IMG/VR virus record: IMGVR_UViG_3300047321_000238
Span: 1-48,296 of that record
Length of the DNA: 48,296 nt
Reading direction: 5' to 3' (one strand)
DNA from: a virus
The notes beneath the pieces were generated by a model. That model was not told the origin of the DNA, did not search any database, and was given only the letters and a program-made list of their open reading frames with translations. The position numbers and the translations under genes are program-made. Within the stretch, counting starts at the first letter, position 1. Every line of letters starts with the position of its first letter. This document shows positions 27,468 through 36,721 of the stretch, piece by piece.

Positions 27468-30190
27468 TATAGCACCTCCATGTATTTCTCATTTTTATTT
27501 ATAATTAATATATTTGATTTGCTATTAAGTGAATTTTCTATTGCAACAATTATTACAATGTTTGATTGATAGTTATTCAATTGTATTGCGTTAGAATTTT
27601 CTAAATTAATATTCAATATTTGATCCAAATCATAAATCAATATTGTTCCTGTTTTAGAACTATCAAATGATATTGTACTTGTGTTGTAATTTATATTGTT
27701 AATGAATGAGTTATCTATATCACTAAATATTCCAATGTATTTCTTTATACTATATAAGAAGTTAAGTAAATTAACTTTAGGTATTACATTGGTGCTTAAA
27801 ATATCTATTACAGCAGAAACTATTTCATTGATTGTTATATCCTCATTATTCTCTATAGTACCTAATATGACATCTTGAATATCTACTGGCAATTCCTTTT
27901 TAGCTATTGTATTAATAATTTCTATAAAGTCTTTTGATTCATACTTAGTTATATTATCCACTGGATCAGTTCCAGGGATGTATACGAAAGTAGTCACGTT
28001 TGATAATTGCACGCCTTCAGAATTCTCTATCCATAATGCATAAGCAGCATTCTCTTTTATACCATTAGATAATGGAGATATAGTAATTGCCGTATCTTTA
28101 CTTGAAAAAGGAACTTTATAAATATCATTGTTATTTACTATATCATTATAAGTAGCGATTGCTAAATAAAACGTAGTATCATTATTAGTTATATTATTTA
28201 AGAAGGTTTGTACTATTACATCTGTATCTATAGATAGTATAGTTGGAGCAGTTATCTTATCGTTAGATATCTTTTTTGCATTAACAAGAAAAGCTCTTTG
28301 TTGTTCTATAGTTGAAATAGTATCTTCTAAATCATTATCAACAGTAGCATTCAATTTAGATATAGTACTAGCAGACATAGTATCTTTTATTATATCTTTA
28401 TTAATATATGCTTCTTTTTCTTTAGCAGTCATTACATAGAATTCTACTTTAGTTGATCTTACATTGCTTATAATTGCTTGCACGTAATGTTTTACTCCTG
28501 GCTTACCTATAAACTTAAAGCAATTAGTTTTGCCATTTATAGTTTTAAAGTTATAAGAACTTATAGTAGCCGCATATTGTTCTATACTATCGTAGTCTCT
28601 AAAGAACTCTGCACTAGTAATGTTCTCATCAAATTGAAAAATGTTGTCATAATTCTCATCTAAATAGAATGTCGGTGCTGGAACGTTGAGACTTTTATTA
28701 ATAGCTGAAACTGTATTATTGTTCATCTTAATTGAAACAGTAAGTATTAAGCTACTCATAAGTATCTTCTTTTCCAGTGCTAGTTTATCTTCTTTATAAG
28801 TAGAACTTCCTAAATCTAAAACAGCTAATGCATTTGTATAATTAGATTTAGCTTTTGATATTGCTTCACTAGGAGTTAAATCTGGATCTTCGTTATCTTC
28901 TACTAAGTTAACATAATCACTAATACTATCTTCTATAGATAAGACTTTCTTATTAGCTTTTAAATAACTAATCAAATCTTCGTATGCTTCATAATCACCT
29001 AAAGTTTTAAATGAAATAGTTTTAGAACTATCGTTGTCATCGCTATTATAAGTTCTTACATTGTAAGTTGAGTTTGGATCCAGGTTCTTTATCTTAGCTT
29101 TTTTGTTAGTTATATTATAAGAATCTAAATCGCCATTAGCCAAAGTACTTAGTAATACTTTATTGTGCTTTGAGTTACTTGTAGAAATAGTAACAGATGT
29201 AGAAGTTAACTTATCAATAACTGGAGTCATAGTTACGCTTGTGCTTGATTTTCTATACTTCTTAATTACAAACTTAACTGTATTTGATTTCTTATCAGAA
29301 TCATTAATAAAGTAAGCTGTGTAAGTACCTGGATAGAATATTGAAGATACATAAGTTACTAAAGAATCTCCCGCTTTTATTTTAATCTTTGTTTCTTCAT
29401 CATCTGCATCCGTTACATATATTGTTCCACTTTGTTGTGCTGGACTTAAGAAGAAATCAACAATACCTTTATTATTTGCTCTCGTTGGTTGCTTTGCAGA
29501 AACTGTTAACGTAACTGGTTCTGATGATAGTTTATTCAAATAGTCTGTTGTAGTTGTATCTAGTGCCGCATTATAAAAGACATTTGGAGAATCTGTATTT
29601 ATATAATCTATTGTATCAGTAAGCTTATATAATTTTTCATTTGCACTCCTTGTGTATTCCATTTCATCAGTAAGGTATGCTAAATCAGTAGCAAAGAACT
29701 GATAAGTATTTTCTGTAAATACATCATTAATAGACATTACTTGCCCTTCATTAAGCAATCTAATTCCGTATATAGCTAATTTAGATCTATAACCATATTC
29801 ATTAGCTGCAGATATTATTATATCGAAAGGAGGTAATTCATCTACTAGATATACAGTACCTGCTGTGTGATTTTTATTTATGTTTTCAATAAGATCTTGA
29901 GAAAAATGTTTATTAAAAACAGAGAAAACTAATGAACCTGCGATTGTTCTAGGGCCCATAACATAATCTTTAGCATTAACATTTCCTATACTTCTTATTG
30001 GTCTTTTCTCCATATGTATAGAATATGATACTGTTTGTAGTTCACCTACGACTTTATTATAAGTTTTCATTTCTGTTGATTTTGTATCTTGGTTGTATAC
30101 TGCATTTGATATTGAGATGGAAGCTACCATGTCGCAACCAGAAAAAGTTTCATTACTATATTTATAAGTTTGTGTATTTTCTTGTGCCAT
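27467..30190 (-). CDS. second tail-tube-like protein with a 700-residue beta-domain extension
   Basis: A 907-residue protein. Residues 1-205 are a clear paralog of the preceding 218-residue tube protein: both have F-S-G-C-D-(M/I)-V-A, KVVGELQ, R-x-I-A-G-(S/T)-L-V-F-(S/T)-V-F-N, LPPFDIIISAANEYGYRSKL and IYGIRLLNEG. The rest is probably a chain of beta-sandwich domains. One of these, near residues 325-405, looks like fibronectin type III (KIKNLDPNSTYNVRTY). Later parts are helical and Asn/Ile-rich. The extension would project from the tube, or this could be a specialised tube ring at one end. A strong terminator just upstream suggests it is made in far smaller amounts than the main tube protein. 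Confidence 0.65.
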   Translation of the reverse strand: MAQENTQTYKYSNETFSGCDMVASISISNAVYNQDTKSTEMKTYNKVVGELQTVSYSIHMEKRPIRSIGNVNAKDYVMGPRTIAGSLVFSVFNKHFSQDLIENINKNHTAGTVYLVDELPPFDIIISAANEYGYRSKLAIYGIRLLNEGQVMSINDVFTENTYQFFATDLAYLTDEMEYTRSANEKLYKLTDTIDYINTDSPNVFYNAALDTTTTDYLNKLSSEPVTLTVSAKQPTRANNKGIVDFFLSPAQQSGTIYVTDADDEETKIKIKAGDSLVTYVSSIFYPGTYTAYFINDSDKKSNTVKFVIKKYRKSSTSVTMTPVIDKLTSTSVTISTSNSKHNKVLLSTLANGDLDSYNITNKKAKIKNLDPNSTYNVRTYNSDDNDSSKTISFKTLGDYEAYEDLISYLKANKKVLSIEDSISDYVNLVEDNEDPDLTPSEAISKAKSNYTNALAVLDLGSSTYKEDKLALEKKILMSSLILTVSIKMNNNTVSAINKSLNVPAPTFYLDENYDNIFQFDENITSAEFFRDYDSIEQYAATISSYNFKTINGKTNCFKFIGKPGVKHYVQAIISNVRSTKVEFYVMTAKEKEAYINKDIIKDTMSASTISKLNATVDNDLEDTISTIEQQRAFLVNAKKISNDKITAPTILSIDTDVIVQTFLNNITNNDTTFYLAIATYNDIVNNNDIYKVPFSSKDTAITISPLSNGIKENAAYALWIENSEGVQLSNVTTFVYIPGTDPVDNITKYESKDFIEIINTIAKKELPVDIQDVILGTIENNEDITINEIVSAVIDILSTNVIPKVNLLNFLYSIKKYIGIFSDIDNSFINNINYNTSTISFDSSKTGTILIYDLDQILNINLENSNAIQLNNYQSNIVIIVAIENSLNSKSNILIINKNEKYMEVL

Positions 30191-30205
30191 TTAATATTCC
30201 TCCCT

Positions 30206-30247
30206 AAAAAAATATAAGAGATGTAGCTCTTGTCCACATCTCTTATA
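30206..30247 (-). terminator. strong intrinsic terminator after the tail tube gene
   Basis: A perfect 12-bp stem (TATAAGAGATGT / ACATCTCTTATA, 30213-30224 with 30236-30247), an 11-base loop, and seven U residues immediately after on the transcript. It lies between the main tube gene and its long paralog, directly before the paralog's ribosome binding site AGGGAGG. It would make the tube message abundant and the next gene rare. Confidence 0.85.
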
Positions 30248-30270
30248 TATTACAGTCTATATTCTTTTTA

Positions 30271-30927
30271 TTACCATGAAGCACTTATTGCTGAATCTTT
30301 TTCATCATCAAGAGATTTCATGTAATCAATTCTTCTAGCTACAAAAGTATAAGCTTTTTCAGTAGAAACTGAATCGATAGAATATCCTGAACCTTCGTTA
30401 AGTAATTCTACTCCATAGATAACAAGTACAGCTCTTTGGCCATATTCATTAGCAAATGTAATAGTAATATCAAATGGAAGGATTTCATCAGCATATATTG
30501 GAGTATATTTTCCAACTAAATCTGAAACCTTACCAGCAGTTGTTCCATTAGTATTAACTGTAGCGGAACCACCTGAGGCGTAACTAGACATTTGAGAGTC
30601 CCAATCTTCGATAGAAAGATATTCTCTTGAACCTTCAGATTTGAATTTTTGAATTCCTAAAGTTTCACCGCTAAGTTTTTCTTTGAATTCTTCGATTAAT
30701 GCATCTCTGTTAAACACTGTAAATACAAGTGTTCCAGCGATACCTCTCTTTCCTCTTGAGAAAGATCTTGGTTCAGCACTACCCATTGTATAAACTGGAG
30801 CCTTTTCTCTAGATACGCTGTAAGTGATACCTTGAAGTTCACCAACAACTTTACCATTAAAAGCAGCTACAATATCGCATCCACTAAAAGTAGTATAAGT
30901 TTTAGTATAAGTTTCTGTTAATGCCAT
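30271..30927 (-). CDS. major tail tube protein
   Basis: A 218-residue protein directly behind the sheath gene, the standard tube position in contractile phages. It opens with GCDIVAAF, followed by KVVGELQGITYSVSREKAP and RGIAGTLVFTVFN, then a D-I-T-I-T-F-A-N-E-Y-G strand and IYGVELLNEGSGYSID. This is a tube-type beta-barrel layout, and the protein is the shortest and simplest of three consecutive paralogs. A Gly/Ser/Thr-rich loop lies near residues 115-130. RBS GAAGGAGG is very strong and a strong terminator follows, both fitting a high-copy product. The tube assignment rests on synteny and the paralog pattern. Confidence 0.8.
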   Translation of the reverse strand: MALTETYTKTYTTFSGCDIVAAFNGKVVGELQGITYSVSREKAPVYTMGSAEPRSFSRGKRGIAGTLVFTVFNRDALIEEFKEKLSGETLGIQKFKSEGSREYLSIEDWDSQMSSYASGGSATVNTNGTTAGKVSDLVGKYTPIYADEILPFDITITFANEYGQRAVLVIYGVELLNEGSGYSIDSVSTEKAYTFVARRIDYMKSLDDEKDSAISASW

Positions 30928-30958
30928 GTCATATTCCTCCTTCTATTTTAGTTGGAGC

Positions 30959-30974
30959 GAATACTTTCGTATCC
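30959..30974 (-). other. small hairpin between sheath and tube genes
   Basis: The transcript reads GGATAC-GAAA-GTATTC, a 6-bp stem (one G-U pair) with a GAAA tetraloop, in the 58-base gap between sheath and tube genes. There is no U-tract, so it is not an intrinsic terminator. It may protect or define the 5' end of the tube message. Confidence 0.35.
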
Positions 30975-30985
30975 ACCCCAAGTTA

Positions 30986-33934
30986 TTATTCAGTTATTGT
31001 GATGTTGTTTTTGATTTCTTTGATTTCATAAATTGGAACTATTGCATAGTCGATATTTATGATACCTAACTTAGTAGTTGCCTTGTCTAAGATTAGTTTG
31101 AAATCATATGCTTCGATTAAAGTTCCCTTGATTGTATCAAGTTGAGATTTAATAGCAGCATTTAATGAGTTTTGGTGTGATAAGTGATTTTGTTTACCAA
31201 TGAATGGTTCACAAGCTGATCTTATTAAACCTTCCATAGCATCTGAGATTCTTGAAGCAGACAATCTCTTGTATACTGAATCAGCAGGAGCCATAGTGAT
31301 ACCATCAGTTATAACCCAACCTTTTGTATAAGACTTCTTGATTGTTACAAAACCAGCAGTAGTTAAAAGTCCTAATTGGTAATTAGTGAACTCGTAAGTT
31401 AAGTCAGGGATTGTAATAGGTTGACAAGTAGATGATTGATCTAAAGGTAGACCAGAAACCATACCTGCATAACCAGCAGCCATATTTATTACAGTTGTGT
31501 AGTTACTGTCAGTAGTTAAAGAATATTGTCCAGTGATAACTGAAATCTTTCTACCTATTGGATATGGCATGTTGTTTTTATCTAACATGTTTGAACCATT
31601 TCCTTTTTTAGCAACTAGAGATGATACAAGTTTTAAAGCAACTAGTTCTTTAACTTTCTTTGTAATTGCATCTACACTTGTATCAAGTAAAACCTTAGTT
31701 CCTATCACACCGTGAGTTGGAGAAGTTTTTAATGAAGTGTAAGTACAATGTTGAGCTAAGTGTCTAGCGAAGTTATCATCAGTTCTGAAAGGTATTAATA
31801 GAGTAGTATCATAAGTTATTACTTTATTAACAAATGTGTCTGACAACTTAATTGCAGCTAATGCAGCTCCAGCTAATAAAACTCCTGTGTCGTCTCTCAT
31901 TATGTCTGAGATACATTCTTGAGATTTTAGTATATCTAGAACAGTTATTGTTAAGATCTTTTGGAAGTCTTTATCTTCAGTCAATAGGTCTACAACTTCA
32001 TCGATTGTTAAGAAGTCGAATTGGTTAGACTTGATAACTATATCGTTCATGTTGTAAGTGTTACTTACTGAAACTAAAAGCTTGTCTTCTTCAGTTGAGA
32101 AAACTTGATCTACTGTTCCCATTATTGCTACATCTAATGTTAAAGGATCTACTGCAGCTATAACGAATGAACCGTTACTTACACTTACAATTACATAACC
32201 TTTGCTGTTAATGTCAGTTAAAACTATTTCTTTGAAAGCATTGAATCCAAGTAATGGATTGCTTGTTAGTGTTTCATAGTCGTCACAAACATATATTTTT
32301 CCACCAGCTAATATTAATGAATCGAATAGTAAGTCTGTAGCTCCAACAACATCAGCAGTGTGCATACATGTTAACTTTCCATTAGTATAAGTGTATAAAA
32401 GATCTAATGGTGTAGCATAATCAGTTGTATCTCCAGTTACTAAGAATAAAGAACCTTCTTCGTAAACTTTAGATGCATCGATATCTGCAAAGTCTAATAA
32501 TGTAGCTTCTCTTACAGTTCTAGTAGAATATAAATCCGCTTTTACTGTATCTAAAGCTGTTACTTCAGCGTCAGTCATTTCTACGAATGATACAGTGTAA
32601 TCTCTAGTTTCTTTTAAGTCTTTTGAATCAACTTTAGCAGAAACAGATACAGCATCATTTAATAGTTTTACAGATTCAGTTTTAGCAAATTTGAATGCGT
32701 CAGCTTTAGGTAATGTTCCTTTTATTACTTGTTCAGCATAAACTTTAGTTAAAACTCTGTAGTTAGTATCTACATTTTCTAAAGTAGAATATATACCATC
32801 AGCTATTTCAGCTTTCTTAGTTGCTTTATCTGTAACTTCTTTAACCTTAGCTTTTATTTTCTTACTACCATCTGATAATGTAACTTCTTTAACATCGATG
32901 TAAGAATTAATAGCAAAACCTGCTCCTAATTTCTTATAAAGTTCAAAGTCAGCTATATCAACTTCTTCGTAATCTATTGAGTTCTTTAAGAAGTAATCAT
33001 CGATCATTCCTGCTGATTCTAAGAAATCAAATTGACCTACAGATGATATTCCTAATATTTCATTTAAGTTTGCGTCTTCAGAGTAAAGTGGTACATCTTG
33101 AGATACATTAGTGTTTAAAGTTAACTTCTTGTAGAAGATTCCTTCAAATCCAGTGTAAGGTATTCCATCTAATACTATGTCAGTTTTAGTTTCAGCGATT
33201 ACGCCTGTAGCGTTTGCACTTCTACCTACTGTGTAAAGACCTGGGAACATATCTCCAACTCTTAAACTCTTTGCATCGATAGAAGATAAAGTAACATCAT
33301 TACCGTCTTCATCAACGATAGCTAATCTAAGAACGTTATTGTAAGTATAGTTGTTTACTAATGAGATTAACTCAGTTAATTCAGTTTCAGCAGTTATACC
33401 GTTGCTATATAAATCGACAGTGTTAATTATTACTGAATCAGAAGATTCAACCACACCTTGTTTCTTTTCGTTTATAGTAGCTCTTTCTGATGGTTTGTAG
33501 ATTGTCATAGCCATTTCATAAGAATCCTTATTAAATAACATACTTAAATCTTTGTTTGAGTTAGATGGGAAAATACCACGAACTCTTAATTTAAGATTAG
33601 TATCTACAGCTAATTGATAATCTTTGTAGATGTCTTTACCAGATACTCTACATGCATAGATTGTTCTACAACCTCTGTCCCAAGCATCTTGGATGTTTGC
33701 AACTAAAGTAGTTTCTTTTCTAGAAGCAGAATCATATACTTGTCCAAATACATATTGTGAATGTTCTGGGCTATATACTTCTACAACTTTGCCTACTGGA
33801 CCATTGAATGCTGTACCTATAACCATAACAGAATCAGTAGTTCCAAATAAACTTGTGTCATACCCGCTTGAATAATCGCTTATAATTTCGGTTACAACTC
33901 CTGGTAATACAATGTCATCGTCAAATAAACTCAT
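30986..33934 (-). CDS. tail sheath protein, unusually long
   Basis: A 982-residue protein. The first 110 residues have the sheath opening (VLPGVVTEIISDYSSG, then SVMVIGTAFNGPVGKVVEVY and a G-C-R-T-I-Y-A-C-R strand). The last 280 residues are the conserved sheath core: NMAAGYAGMVSGLP, TYEFTNYQLGLLTTAGFVTI, S-A-S-R-I-S-D, PFIGKQN and a final strand pair. Between them are about 500 extra residues of mixed alpha/beta sequence (110 to about 680), much more than in common sheaths, which would form outward-facing domains. ATG follows AAAGGAGG. The gene lies between the tail terminator candidate and the tube. The C-terminal core supports the call strongly. Confidence 0.9.
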   Translation of the reverse strand: MSLFDDDIVLPGVVTEIISDYSSGYDTSLFGTTDSVMVIGTAFNGPVGKVVEVYSPEHSQYVFGQVYDSASRKETTLVANIQDAWDRGCRTIYACRVSGKDIYKDYQLAVDTNLKLRVRGIFPSNSNKDLSMLFNKDSYEMAMTIYKPSERATINEKKQGVVESSDSVIINTVDLYSNGITAETELTELISLVNNYTYNNVLRLAIVDEDGNDVTLSSIDAKSLRVGDMFPGLYTVGRSANATGVIAETKTDIVLDGIPYTGFEGIFYKKLTLNTNVSQDVPLYSEDANLNEILGISSVGQFDFLESAGMIDDYFLKNSIDYEEVDIADFELYKKLGAGFAINSYIDVKEVTLSDGSKKIKAKVKEVTDKATKKAEIADGIYSTLENVDTNYRVLTKVYAEQVIKGTLPKADAFKFAKTESVKLLNDAVSVSAKVDSKDLKETRDYTVSFVEMTDAEVTALDTVKADLYSTRTVREATLLDFADIDASKVYEEGSLFLVTGDTTDYATPLDLLYTYTNGKLTCMHTADVVGATDLLFDSLILAGGKIYVCDDYETLTSNPLLGFNAFKEIVLTDINSKGYVIVSVSNGSFVIAAVDPLTLDVAIMGTVDQVFSTEEDKLLVSVSNTYNMNDIVIKSNQFDFLTIDEVVDLLTEDKDFQKILTITVLDILKSQECISDIMRDDTGVLLAGAALAAIKLSDTFVNKVITYDTTLLIPFRTDDNFARHLAQHCTYTSLKTSPTHGVIGTKVLLDTSVDAITKKVKELVALKLVSSLVAKKGNGSNMLDKNNMPYPIGRKISVITGQYSLTTDSNYTTVINMAAGYAGMVSGLPLDQSSTCQPITIPDLTYEFTNYQLGLLTTAGFVTIKKSYTKGWVITDGITMAPADSVYKRLSASRISDAMEGLIRSACEPFIGKQNHLSHQNSLNAAIKSQLDTIKGTLIEAYDFKLILDKATTKLGIINIDYAIVPIYEIKEIKNNITITE

Positions 33935-33948
33935 TTAAATTTCCTCCT

Positions 33949-34596
33949 TTATTCTTGAGCTAAGATTTCAATTTCTTTAATCTTCTCTCTAAATATTACT
34001 GTTAGTTTTTCTATTTCTACATAGTAACAAAGATTTCTTACAGATAAAGTTTCTCGTAGTTTTTCGTGAACTTCATCGGTATAGTGTTTTTGAAAGAATA
34101 TCTCCGCAACACCATTCTTTTTAAAGAATCCTGTATACGATGTAATTAGCTCTTCAAACTTTTCCATTACCTCTTCAGCTTCACTATATACACTTGTAAA
34201 AATATTAAATTGGACAAGGCATTTAAATTTTTGGCCCCATACTTCACCTAATCTTTCATCTTCAGATGCATAAGCTGCTTCTACAATAGACTCTCTTATC
34301 CTAGGTTTTAATTCATTCTTTGGTTCTCTATTCTTTATCTTATAAGAGATAATAGGTTTTTCTATTTTCTTCATTGCATCTAATTGTAGAACCTTACCTT
34401 CATCAGGAATGAATATAACGTCCTTCATGGTTAAAGAAACTAACTTATCTACCATCTTAATGAAGTCAAATAGTGTTGCAGACTTATCTGCTTTCTGTGG
34501 GTAAGACTTGGTATTACTTTGTATAACATCTTTATCGTTAGAACTAATCTCTGACATATAATCTTTTTCTTTGAGCAGTGCTTCAAAGTTATCCAT
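33949..34596 (-). CDS. tail terminator / completion protein candidate
   Basis: A 215-residue protein. Residues about 65-205 contain a mixed alpha/beta core with KPRIRESI, WGQKFKCLVQFNIFTS, a helix, and a late strand (LCYYVEIEKLTVIFREKIKE). This is the layout of tail-terminator-type proteins that cap the tube end and join it to the head. The first 60 residues look flexible. The RBS GGAGG overlaps the end of the preceding gene. Position just before the sheath fits the role. The call comes from size, position and general pattern, not from a diagnostic motif. Confidence 0.5.
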   Translation of the reverse strand: MDNFEALLKEKDYMSEISSNDKDVIQSNTKSYPQKADKSATLFDFIKMVDKLVSLTMKDVIFIPDEGKVLQLDAMKKIEKPIISYKIKNREPKNELKPRIRESIVEAAYASEDERLGEVWGQKFKCLVQFNIFTSVYSEAEEVMEKFEELITSYTGFFKKNGVAEIFFQKHYTDEVHEKLRETLSVRNLCYYVEIEKLTVIFREKIKEIEILAQE

Positions 34597-34599
34597 ATT

Positions 34600-35622
34600 C
34601 TAAACCTCCAATGTAACATTGATTTCTTCGATAGAGTTGTATGGTTTCACAGAAAGATATATATAGACAATAATTCTATGATCATTAGTTGTGGTATAAT
34701 TAATCTTTAAGATCTTGTATGACTCTATCAATACTTCAACAAAATTACTCATTATCTTATTTACTTTGTTTTCGATTTTTATTTGCATATAACTAGTGAA
34801 TAGTGTTCCAGAGAATTCAGAGAAGTCTAGTTCTCTTTTAATCTTCTGAATGATTAAGTGAATTGGTACGAATTTTTCTGGAGCAGGTTGAGTTCTGAAA
34901 TTTAAGAAATTCTCGATACTTGTTTTCGCTAATGTATCATATGCAAAATAAATAATCTCTTGTCCATAAATATCAAAGTTATTAATATCATAAACAACAT
35001 CGCCTATATCCATTTGGGGATAATATTTTAAATCACTTTGCATTAGAATACTTGCTAGAGCTACATTTGCAAAATTATATTTTTTCAAACAATTTAATAC
35101 AAAGCAAAAGTTATCTCCATACTGTATTTTATCTTTTGATGATTGTTTAAATAAGCTATTAATTGAATTCATTTCATCCAAGTATTGTTCGATGCCCTCA
35201 TATAGAGATGCATGCTTGTCTGTAAAAATTAATTGTGTAAGCTTGTCTCCAATTATATTACTGTACAATTCGCACAAATAAACTTCTTTATTTAAATTAG
35301 TTTCATAAGTTTCTGAAAAATTAAACAAAGGAGTAATGTATGCAAACTCTGTACTAGCAATTAAACCAAGCACATTAATGTAATCAGTAAATAGATAACA
35401 GTTGCAAAGATATATATTACGGGCCCCTAACGCATATGCTTCTTTAAATGCATAAGTTAAATCAGAATCTGCACCGTATAAGTATTCTACATCTTCAACA
35501 AGAACACACTTAACTATTTCTTTGTTTTTATATTCTGACTCTCCCTTACCTATGATAAGGAGAGCAGTCCCCATATCACTAGTTTCTGTTATTCTTTTGT
35601 CTGTAGTACTTAAGTTAACCAT
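34600..35622 (-). CDS. short sheath-like paralog
   Basis: A 340-residue protein that resembles a trimmed sheath. Its opening (GTALLIIGKGESEYKNKEIV, then AFKEAYALGARNIYLCNC) parallels the sheath N-terminal domain (SVMVIGTAFNGP, then QDAWDRGCRTIYACRV). Its last 45 residues (LIESYKILKINYTTTNDHR, then SIEEINVTLEV) parallel the sheath's final LIEAYDFKLILDKATTKLG ... IKNNITITE. The conserved A-A-G-Y and R-I-x-D sheath core is missing. It overlaps the preceding gene by 13 bases and has its own AAAGGAG site. It ends in TAG. Likely a neck/collar or sheath-terminator subunit forming the last ring below the head, inferred from the resemblance and position. Confidence 0.55.
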   Translation of the reverse strand: MVNLSTTDKRITETSDMGTALLIIGKGESEYKNKEIVKCVLVEDVEYLYGADSDLTYAFKEAYALGARNIYLCNCYLFTDYINVLGLIASTEFAYITPLFNFSETYETNLNKEVYLCELYSNIIGDKLTQLIFTDKHASLYEGIEQYLDEMNSINSLFKQSSKDKIQYGDNFCFVLNCLKKYNFANVALASILMQSDLKYYPQMDIGDVVYDINNFDIYGQEIIYFAYDTLAKTSIENFLNFRTQPAPEKFVPIHLIIQKIKRELDFSEFSGTLFTSYMQIKIENKVNKIMSNFVEVLIESYKILKINYTTTNDHRIIVYIYLSVKPYNSIEEINVTLEV

Positions 35623-36101
35623 GGGAACTCTCCTTTCTGTGCATCAGTTAATTTATTATTTATGATGTGCATAAAATTCTTTAATACTTTATCATGATCT
35701 TCTGTTTTTAATACAGAAGTAACTTGCTTATGAGTTATCTCTCCACCTAGTCCTACCAATATGGCACTTCTATAAACATAATATATTTGACCTCTATCAA
35801 TGATATAGTTATTTTCCCAAAAATCATATTTGTTATCTACATAATAAGTTCTCATGATTCTTGAAGTCTTAGACGATAGTGTTGCTCCACCTTTCATCTC
35901 TTCATAACAAGCTCCTCGCATCTTCTTAATCTTAACTTTAAAACCAGTACCTAAACATTTCTTGCATGCAGGATCTGGTTGTTTAGTTGAATGATTAACA
36001 CAAGAGCATTTAAAGTTTTCATCTTGTTGAACTACAAAGAAGTTGTAAGCACATTGTTCTATAGTTTGTTTTATCTTATCAGTAAAGACAGCTGTTTGCA
36101 T
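35610..36101 (-). CDS. head-closure connector candidate with zinc knuckle
   Basis: A 163-residue protein. Residues 32-52 contain a likely zinc site: CSCVNH, then ACKKCLGTGF, a C-x-C ... C-x-x-C-x-G-x-G arrangement resembling a DnaJ-type zinc ribbon half. A beta-rich part follows (MRTYYVDNKYDFWENNYIIDRG), which fits the small barrel of head-closure (gp16/gpFII-like) proteins. Its ATG overlaps the stop of the preceding gene as TAATG. It sits between an adaptor candidate and tail genes. The zinc site is directly visible; the connector role is inferred from order. Confidence 0.5.
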   Translation of the reverse strand: MQTAVFTDKIKQTIEQCAYNFFVVQQDENFKCSCVNHSTKQPDPACKKCLGTGFKVKIKKMRGACYEEMKGGATLSSKTSRIMRTYYVDNKYDFWENNYIIDRGQIYYVYRSAILVGLGGEITHKQVTSVLKTEDHDKVLKNFMHIINNKLTDAQKGEFPWLT

Positions 36102-36721
36102 TAGCGACCAACTCCTCTATCAAATTCAACTCCAACAGGTTGATTTATATAAGTACTAGGATAATATCCTTTAACTGCAGTTTGCATTTTAGCTCTACCT
36201 TCGTTATGGTATCCTTTTACTCCATCCATCCATTTATTAACTTCATCAAGGAAACTCTTTAGTAACTTAGAAATATCTCTATTAGTTTCTTTGTCTGCAA
36301 ATGTAACATCCCCAACCTTACCTGATATACCAACAGTAGTAGATTCTTGTACTGAGAAGTTTAATAGACATTCATGAGCAGCTCTATATTTTACAAATTG
36401 AGTTACTTCAAATGGAATATCGTTCTCATCTATCTTTCCACCTTTTATATATTCTGCGTACTTAGAAGCTTCTCTTATATTATAAAGTATAGTTGTATCT
36501 GGTACGCCAATATCAGCTATTAACGATTTAACTGCATTGATATCTGAAAAGATTGGAGATAATTTAGTATACAAAGTAAATGTCTTAGTTATTGTGTTTC
36601 CATTTAAGTCTTTAATGTTCTTGAGAGTTATCTCATAAATAGAATTATCTTTCCATCCCTTTTCAGGAATAATCTCTAAGTACTTATCTGTAGCATTTGA
36701 TTTGCATTTTACGAGTTCCAT
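36101..36721 (-). CDS. Ig-like plus head-tail adaptor candidate
   Basis: A 206-residue protein. Residues 1-55 look like the second half of a bacterial Ig-like domain (YEITLKNIKDLNGNTIT). Residues 60-180 are helical (AVKSLIADIGV, YIKGGKIDEND, QFVKYRAAHECLLNFS), similar to gp6/gp15-type head-tail adaptors, where a small helix bundle sits on the portal ring. The start overlaps the upstream stop as TAATG, indicating translational coupling. The Ig-like segment continues the theme of the previous gene. Call by size, order and helical layout. Confidence 0.45.
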   Translation of the reverse strand: MELVKCKSNATDKYLEIIPEKGWKDNSIYEITLKNIKDLNGNTITKTFTLYTKLSPIFSDINAVKSLIADIGVPDTTILYNIREASKYAEYIKGGKIDENDIPFEVTQFVKYRAAHECLLNFSVQESTTVGISGKVGDVTFADKETNRDISKLLKSFLDEVNKWMDGVKGYHNEGRAKMQTAVKGYYPSTYINQPVGVEFDRGVGR

